Assembly: GCF_024679095.1 (NCBI RefSeq)
Contig: NC_066531.1
Span: 10,981,364 to 11,045,363, forward strand
Direction: 5' to 3'
Length of the DNA: 64,000 nucleotides
From: Eriocheir sinensis
Taxonomy: Eukaryota > Arthropoda > Malacostraca > Decapoda > Varunidae
In this document: positions 59,407 to 64,000 of the stretch, in pieces
Layout: each line of letters opens with the position of its first letter
How positions within the stretch are numbered: position 1 is the stretch's first letter
Made by a program: the position numbers and the translations under genes
The notes under the pieces: generated by a model
Told to the model about the DNA's origin: nothing
The model's database searches: none
Seen by the model: the letters and a program-made list of their open reading frames with translations, nothing else

Positions 59407-60958
59407 ATTTGGGTCCTTTTTGAAGCTTCTTTGGCCGTCGACACGTTCATCGGGGAGGGGGGCCTTCGAACCTCTGACTTAAACCTTTCTGGGTGTCACC
59501 ATCGGTAATCAACAAAAAATTCCTTGGTGTGTTCTTTTACCCGTAGTTTAGGAAGAAATAGTCAAATGAATAGGTAGACGGAAATTTGAGCTTTACGATC
59601 TACTTTTTAATACACAGATTGGTGCATGGTGATCGTCTCCAAAGACTAGCACCGGCTTGAGGTTCAGCCTGACGCTGCTTTGTCTATCTGTCCACCACAC
59701 GACTATAACCTGCATCCTCGCAATTACTAATTTATGTTTGGTTCCTGAGCTTTTGCCTGCATCTTTTTCATGCGAGAGGGGAGTGCCTGAGTAATACTTT
59801 TCACTCTAACCCACTATTTTATTTTATTGCTGAGTTGATGTAAGGCACTAGTCATGTTTGTTTGGAACCGTAATAACCGAGAGTGTAGAATAACATAGGG
59901 ATAGGTACTTTTTAACTCTGGACCTCATGTGCTTCTGCTTGAAACAGACATTTTTATCTGCAAAGACAGACTTAACTAAACTTGAGCAGATGCTGTCCCT
60001 AACTTTTATTGTAACCAGCATGTGAATATCTGTAAGCTTTAGAAGTAAGCAGACAAGTCTTGCTTGCCCTCTGCATGACATACCACTGTTACCCGTTACG
60101 GGAATTATTTTTGACGTCACAGATATCAGTCATCCACGTTCCTTACGATCGGGGGATAGGTGGAAATTTGTCTTTTTTTTTAATTTGATGTTTATTAAGG
60201 CTGGAATTACTTTAATCAATTATGCTGGAATTATATATTTCAGTGAGATTTGTTGCAACGGTGATTTCACAACTTCGTGACAGGATTTTCTTTTATAGTT
60301 CTGTAGACCTGAAAAAAACGGAGTATCAGGAGTCAGTGGTGCTGACAGCCGATGCTTCTTAGGCTCTCCAGACTTGTCCTTGTTATCACATTGTAACTAT
60401 TAGAAGACTCTACGGATAACATTACCTCTTTTCACACAACCTCATCTATTATTGGAGACCCCGCCCGTTTCGAAGGCGCGCCGAAGGTAATGACACTGGC
60501 AATTAATTGTCACGCAACGGATGAGTGTTTTTCTGCGACAGTTTTGTGTCAAGGTGTGACTCGAAGGTTCAGTTTGTAGCAGATCCTCTTCAAAGCTCAT
60601 AAGCTCCATTATCATGTATCCTTATGACAGTTTAGTCAATTTATTTTTCTAGGATGTATCATGTAAATCATTTTCGAGCTATTATTTTTTTTTATCTGAA
60701 TATAACTCAGCTTCCACGTCCATGATTCTAGCCCTGTTTACCTCAACCTGTATGTACATTACCCGTTTCTTGTTACTTTCATGATTATTATCATTGGCAT
60801 TTCCCTATGTTGTATCGTTAGGCGGGCTCTGACTTGTGTGATAATCTTTAAAGCAACTGTAACAAGACCACGTTTAGCTAGTACACATTGGGCGACTGTA
60901 ACATGATAAGGTACAAAAAAATTAAAGGTTGGGTGAGTCGCGGGTCGAGACTTTTAGG
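59407..60958. other. Intergenic stretch without recognisable genes
   Basis: Only short motif-free frames (for example 59848-60120 on the minus strand). No transposon ends, tandem arrays or RNA genes were recognised. Confidence 0.4.
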
Positions 60959-60959
60959 G

Positions 60960-60974
60960 ATCGAGCGATGTAAA

Positions 60975-61059
<85 letters not shown>

Positions 61060-61290
61060 CGTCATGTGTATATGAATGTATGATTGTATTGTAGCGACAC
61101 TGGTCGGTGTCGCACAATAGGATGTTTAACAACACGTCGTGCTTTTGGCCGTGGGAACTGTGATGAGCTGACGCTAGATCAGCAAGGATCAGCAAATGAT
61201 GACTTTCATCAGCAGTCATCAACCGGAAGCCACACCCTTCCGGACGAATCAAGATGCAATAAAAAGGGCGAGCAACGCAGAGAAGAGGAG
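60960..61290 (-). repeat. Repeat F copy 3, partial, with an (AT)n expansion
   Basis: Positions 61085-61290 match 47300-47480 inverted (CGACACCGACC, CACGACGTGTTGTTA, TTGATGACxGCTGATGAAAG). At 60979-61057 an (AT)n array replaces the ACATTATAATATAC portion of copy 1. Confidence 0.65.
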
Positions 61291-61771
61291 TTACTTCCCC
61301 CACTCCTTCCCCTGAGAAGGTTCATCCAGTCTCCGTCGAAGCGCATTGAAAGAATGAGGTGGGACTGGCGGCATCGTCCTCTACCTGTGCCCAGGTGGCG
61401 CTGCTGACGCCGTTCTCGATCGCTTCATTAGACTGTTCCACGTGTTATTACTTCATTTTGCTGGTGCAGCCTAGACACTTTGTAGAATAGAAGTTGGGGT
61501 ATCTGCCATTTTTCTCTAGGCTTTATCGCGAGAGCGAGGATCCCTCTCTTATAATAGCTAGCGTCATTCCGGGTTCCCCAAAATAGGTTTTTCGGAGATC
61601 AGAAAAGTCACTCTGGTTTTAGGCTTAATACTTTCCTACCCGTGTTTATGTTGATTCTGTATACCTGTGTGGGCTTGTGTGTGGGTGGGTGTGTGTGGGG
61701 GAGGTTCAAAGGCAAAACAAAATAATCATGATGGAAGAAAATATAGCTCGCTGATCGCTGCCCCATAAAAA
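61291..61771 (+). repeat. Second copy of the DIRS terminal region
   Basis: This matches 56697-57177 over its full length (CAGAAGGTTC, TCGAAGCGCAT, GCGCTGCTGACGC, ATTCCGGGTTCCCCAAAATAGG), with scattered substitutions. It ends at the same LINE junction. Confidence 0.8.
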
Positions 61772-62045
61772 GAGTTAGAAGAGTGGCCAATAAGAGGTCA
61801 ATTTCGGAAGGAGAGGCATCCCGATACTCTCCTCCTGAAAGAGTTCAACTCGTTAGCAGGAGGAAATACAGATGAAGAAAGATTGTTGCAGAGTTTGCCA
61901 GTGTAAGGAACGGAGGAGTAGAGATGCTGGTTAACTCGTGCATAAGGGATTTGGACAGTATAGGATAAACTTGATTAAAACTCGTGTGCAGCGGGGCCGC
62001 GGAGGGGAGAGGTATGCAGTTAGCAAGTTCAAAAGAGCATATAAC
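61772..62045 (-). mobile_element. LINE L9, 3' end fragment
   Basis: A minus-strand jockey-like LINE 3' end, longer than L8. Through 61900 it is parallel to L8, then it continues into the CIPLPSAAPLHT region and stops at about 62045, where family X copy C starts. Confidence 0.78.
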
Positions 62046-63702
62046 ACTTTTTACAAGCTGCTGGGGCACCTGAAGTATGGTGATAGCTCATTTTCTCTTT
62101 GGCAGACGTAGAGGATGGCTGTATTGCACCTCGGCCTCTACTGACGTACCACAAATCACGATGTCCCATAATAGCCAAGGTCAAATACAAAAACGACACT
62201 GTGTTCGTTTAGACAAGGCAGACATGTGTCCTATCTTTAAGCAAGTGGATGATCTCCCAGAAAACCAACTTCCTACATACAAAGATGTTCTATCATGTGT
62301 TCTGTGGCATAAATATAAACTGCTTGAATCATCAAAGAGTCCTTCAGTTCACATGATATCTAAGTGTGTTGCAGAAAAGATAGTTCGCATTTACAGGCAG
62401 GAAAACATCCCCATAATCAGTCAGAAATGCATTGTTGACAAATTAGTAGCCTATCACAACAAATACAGGAACTTGCTGAAACCATTCAAAAACAAAAAGA
62501 AAAAAAAATGCCCAAGTTATGATAACAATGTTCAAGAGTTCATCAGAGATGCTTGCAGGTGCCCTGAACTCTAGTACTGTGCCTGTCCTCGACAGAAGAA
62601 AGTCCCCAAAATAGAACAAGAATTTGAAGAGGATCAAATAAATGAACGTAAAATGTTCATTGGAGGAGTGGACAAACGAACAACTGAAGCCATTAAGAAA
62701 AGAGAAGAAAGAAGAAATCAATATACTGCAAGACCATCAGCCAGTTACAAGCCTCAGGATGTCTTGTTCAAAGTGATACCTCTTCCTGAAATTTGACTGA
62801 CTCGGAAGATGAATACACCCCTTCCAAGTACCAAGCATCCGGGGCAGCATGAGCCAATGCAAGATGGCGCCACTATAAACACTCGCCTGCGCTAGAACGG
62901 GCTGGGCTGACCATCAGGCCCCACTGGAAGAAGCCTTGGGCCGACCATCAGGCCCCACTGGAAGATGCCAACCGGCGCGATAGGCAACAACGTAAAAAAA
63001 AAAAAAAAAAAAGCTCCATCATGGAAAACCAAAGAAGGTGGAGCTGTGGGACAACAATGTAGAAATTAAAAAAGAAAAAGTAGAGAACAAAACGTCTCTT
63101 CTTTCCCGGAGGCCTGTAACCGGTTGGACTGTCTGATCGTGGTGCTGCATTACTATTTAGTGCAATCCTTGAAGTTTTAGGATTATTACAAAGAGGATCC
63201 TTCCAAAGTCATAGATAGGAACAAAGTACGGAGATCGAGGCAATCAAACGGACAAAATTTGACAAAAGAAGCTAATGGGAAAGTACACGTTGCAGGCATC
63301 TACTTTGATGGAAGGAAAGAAACTCTTACTACGGAGAAGATTGGAAATAGAGACTATAGAGAAAGGTAATTGAAGAGCATATTGCTATAGTGGCTGAACC
63401 AGGTTCAGAATATCTAGACCAGTATTCACCTGCCACTGGTTCTGCAAAGAGTATTGCCACAGGGCTAAAACAGTTTGCTAATAGAGAAAGAAATTTCCAT
63501 GGAAAACGTACTGGCGATTGGATGTGATGGACTACTGTAAATACCGGAATAAATCTGGGTGATTTGTCAAATCGAGAAAAAGCCTTGCCCACCCAGTTCA
63601 TTGGTTCATCTGTCAGCTCCATGGCAATGAGCTGTCACTACGTCACCTTTTGAAAAACTCGATGGTAAAACAAGTGGGTACATGGCTTCGCAGGACCAAT
63701 TG
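62046..63702 (+). pseudogene. Family X copy C, N-terminal and central part
   Basis: The N-terminal half of the unnamed protein. The frame from 62161 begins MSHNSQGQIQKRHCVRLDKA, then LPTYKDVLSCVLWHKY. It reaches a Cys cluster (RDACRCPEL, stop TAG at 62572 where copy A has CAG), and reads on as YCACPRQKKVPKIEQEFEED and RKMFIGGVDKRTTEAIKKRE. After the SINE at 62841-63012 it continues with KEDPSKVIDRNKVRRSRQSN, YFDGRKETLTTEKI and EEHIAIVAEPGSEYLDQYSP, then the IGCDG motif (63518). A one-base shift there leads to VNTG. The C-x2-H block (FICQLHGNELS) lies at about 63600-63650. The copy is cut off at 63702. A possible acceptor (CTTTGGCAG, 62104) upstream of the start hints at an intron. Confidence 0.6.
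62841..63012 (+). repeat. SINE S2, 5'-truncated, inserted in family X copy C
   Basis: This matches the 3' half of S1 in inverse orientation (GCATGAGCCAATGCAAGATG, then GCCGACCATCAGGCCCCACT), with a 43-bp internal duplication of the CCATCAGGCCCCACTGGAAG segment and a poly-A tail (62995-63012). The uninterrupted target is seen in copy A at 2815-2845. Confidence 0.82.
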
Positions 63703-64000
63703 AGATAGAAGCGTTGCATTAAACTACAGTTTGACATCAGTGGAGGAGAAATACCGAAAAGATTATTAGAGACAAACTTGTCAAGTTTCTATAAGACAAT
63801 AATATAATCTCCGACACCCAGCATAGCTTCAGAAACAAGCGCTCCTGCCTAACGAATTTATTAGAGTTCTTCCAAGGTATATATAAGAACTGGGATGCCC
63901 ACACCCCAAGTGATGTTTTATACCTGGACTTTCAGAAAGCCTTCGACATGGTACCGCACGCGCGACTCCTTAAGAGACTGCACACGGCGGGCATTGGAGC
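63703..64000 (+). pseudogene. LINE K2 (CR1-like) RT fragment, cut by the window end
   Basis: From about 63758 the plus strand encodes HSFRNKRSCLTNLLEFFQ and VLYLDFQKAFDMVPHARLL, the fingers/palm region of a CR1-like reverse transcriptase (LDFxKAFDxVPH). A stop near 63790 precedes it. The catalytic FADD motif would lie beyond the window. It is of the same general type as K1. Confidence 0.82.

Noticed and set aside
62443..62721. Minus-strand hydrophobic frame (MISSFFSFLNGFSCSF), also at 2937-3122 on the plus strand
   Set aside because: It is antisense to the family X reading frame, which has the conserved motifs. Conservation of the shadow follows from the DNA similarity.

Overview
This is eukaryotic, repeat-dominated DNA, most likely from a decapod crustacean and plausibly a brachyuran crab. 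That is an inference from three things: very dense dinucleotide microsatellites, a non-LTR retrotransposon family of the jockey-like type that I remember as abundant in crab genomes, and LINE 3' ends with the ACATAAGAACATAAGAA-type tail. No bacterial genes, operons, CRISPR arrays or organelle genes are seen. Most open frames are pieces of transposable elements, and most are broken.

Layout. 1-3.1 kb: a 5'-truncated LINE (L1) lies inside copy A of an unnamed, dispersed protein family (family X). 3.5-4.6 kb: a Helitron N-terminal fragment. 5.7-14.2 kb: a Gypsy element (G1: integrase plus 3' LTR) is split by an almost intact Academ-like DNA transposon (5996-12404) with 478-bp terminal inverted repeats, a CTG target duplication and a 1454-codon gene ending in an XPG/PIN-like nuclease region. 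14.5-17.3 kb: a decayed errantivirus-like element (G2). 17.4-23.1 kb: an LTR-like repeat (Q) split by a complete PIF/Harbinger transposon (18044-22472, TSD TAA). The unoccupied site is visible in Q copy 2 at 31.3-32.3 kb. 26.2-30.1 kb: a CR1-like LINE (K1) is split at its reverse-transcriptase FADD motif by a nearly full-length jockey-like LINE (L2). A hAT fragment and a tRNA-derived SINE follow.

34.8-37.8 kb holds the only convincing host gene: four exons of a METTL27 (WBSCR27)-like class I SAM-dependent methyltransferase with in-phase splice sites. Its introns hold long (GA)n, (AT)n and (CT)n arrays and LINE fragments. The last exon or exons were not found. 38.5-45.1 kb: an antisense Gypsy/errantivirus-like element (G3) with 3' LTR, env, integrase, RT/RNase H, protease and gag remnants, all with frame breaks. 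45.1-53.6 kb: further copies of the jockey-like LINE, one inserted into itself and one interrupted by repeat F, around a block of minisatellites bordered by two copies of a repeat called R. 54.0-55.0 kb: family X copy B. 55.6-57.3 and 61.3-62.0 kb: a DIRS-type tyrosine-recombinase retroelement end joined to a LINE tail, present twice with the same junction. 58.6-59.4 kb: a gag-like frame. 62.0-63.7 kb: family X copy C, carrying a SINE. 63.7 kb to the end: a CR1-like LINE (K2) running off the window.

The two most interesting items are the Academ-like transposon and family X. Family X has three copies that share the same disabling frame breaks, so it seems to have spread after it was already broken.
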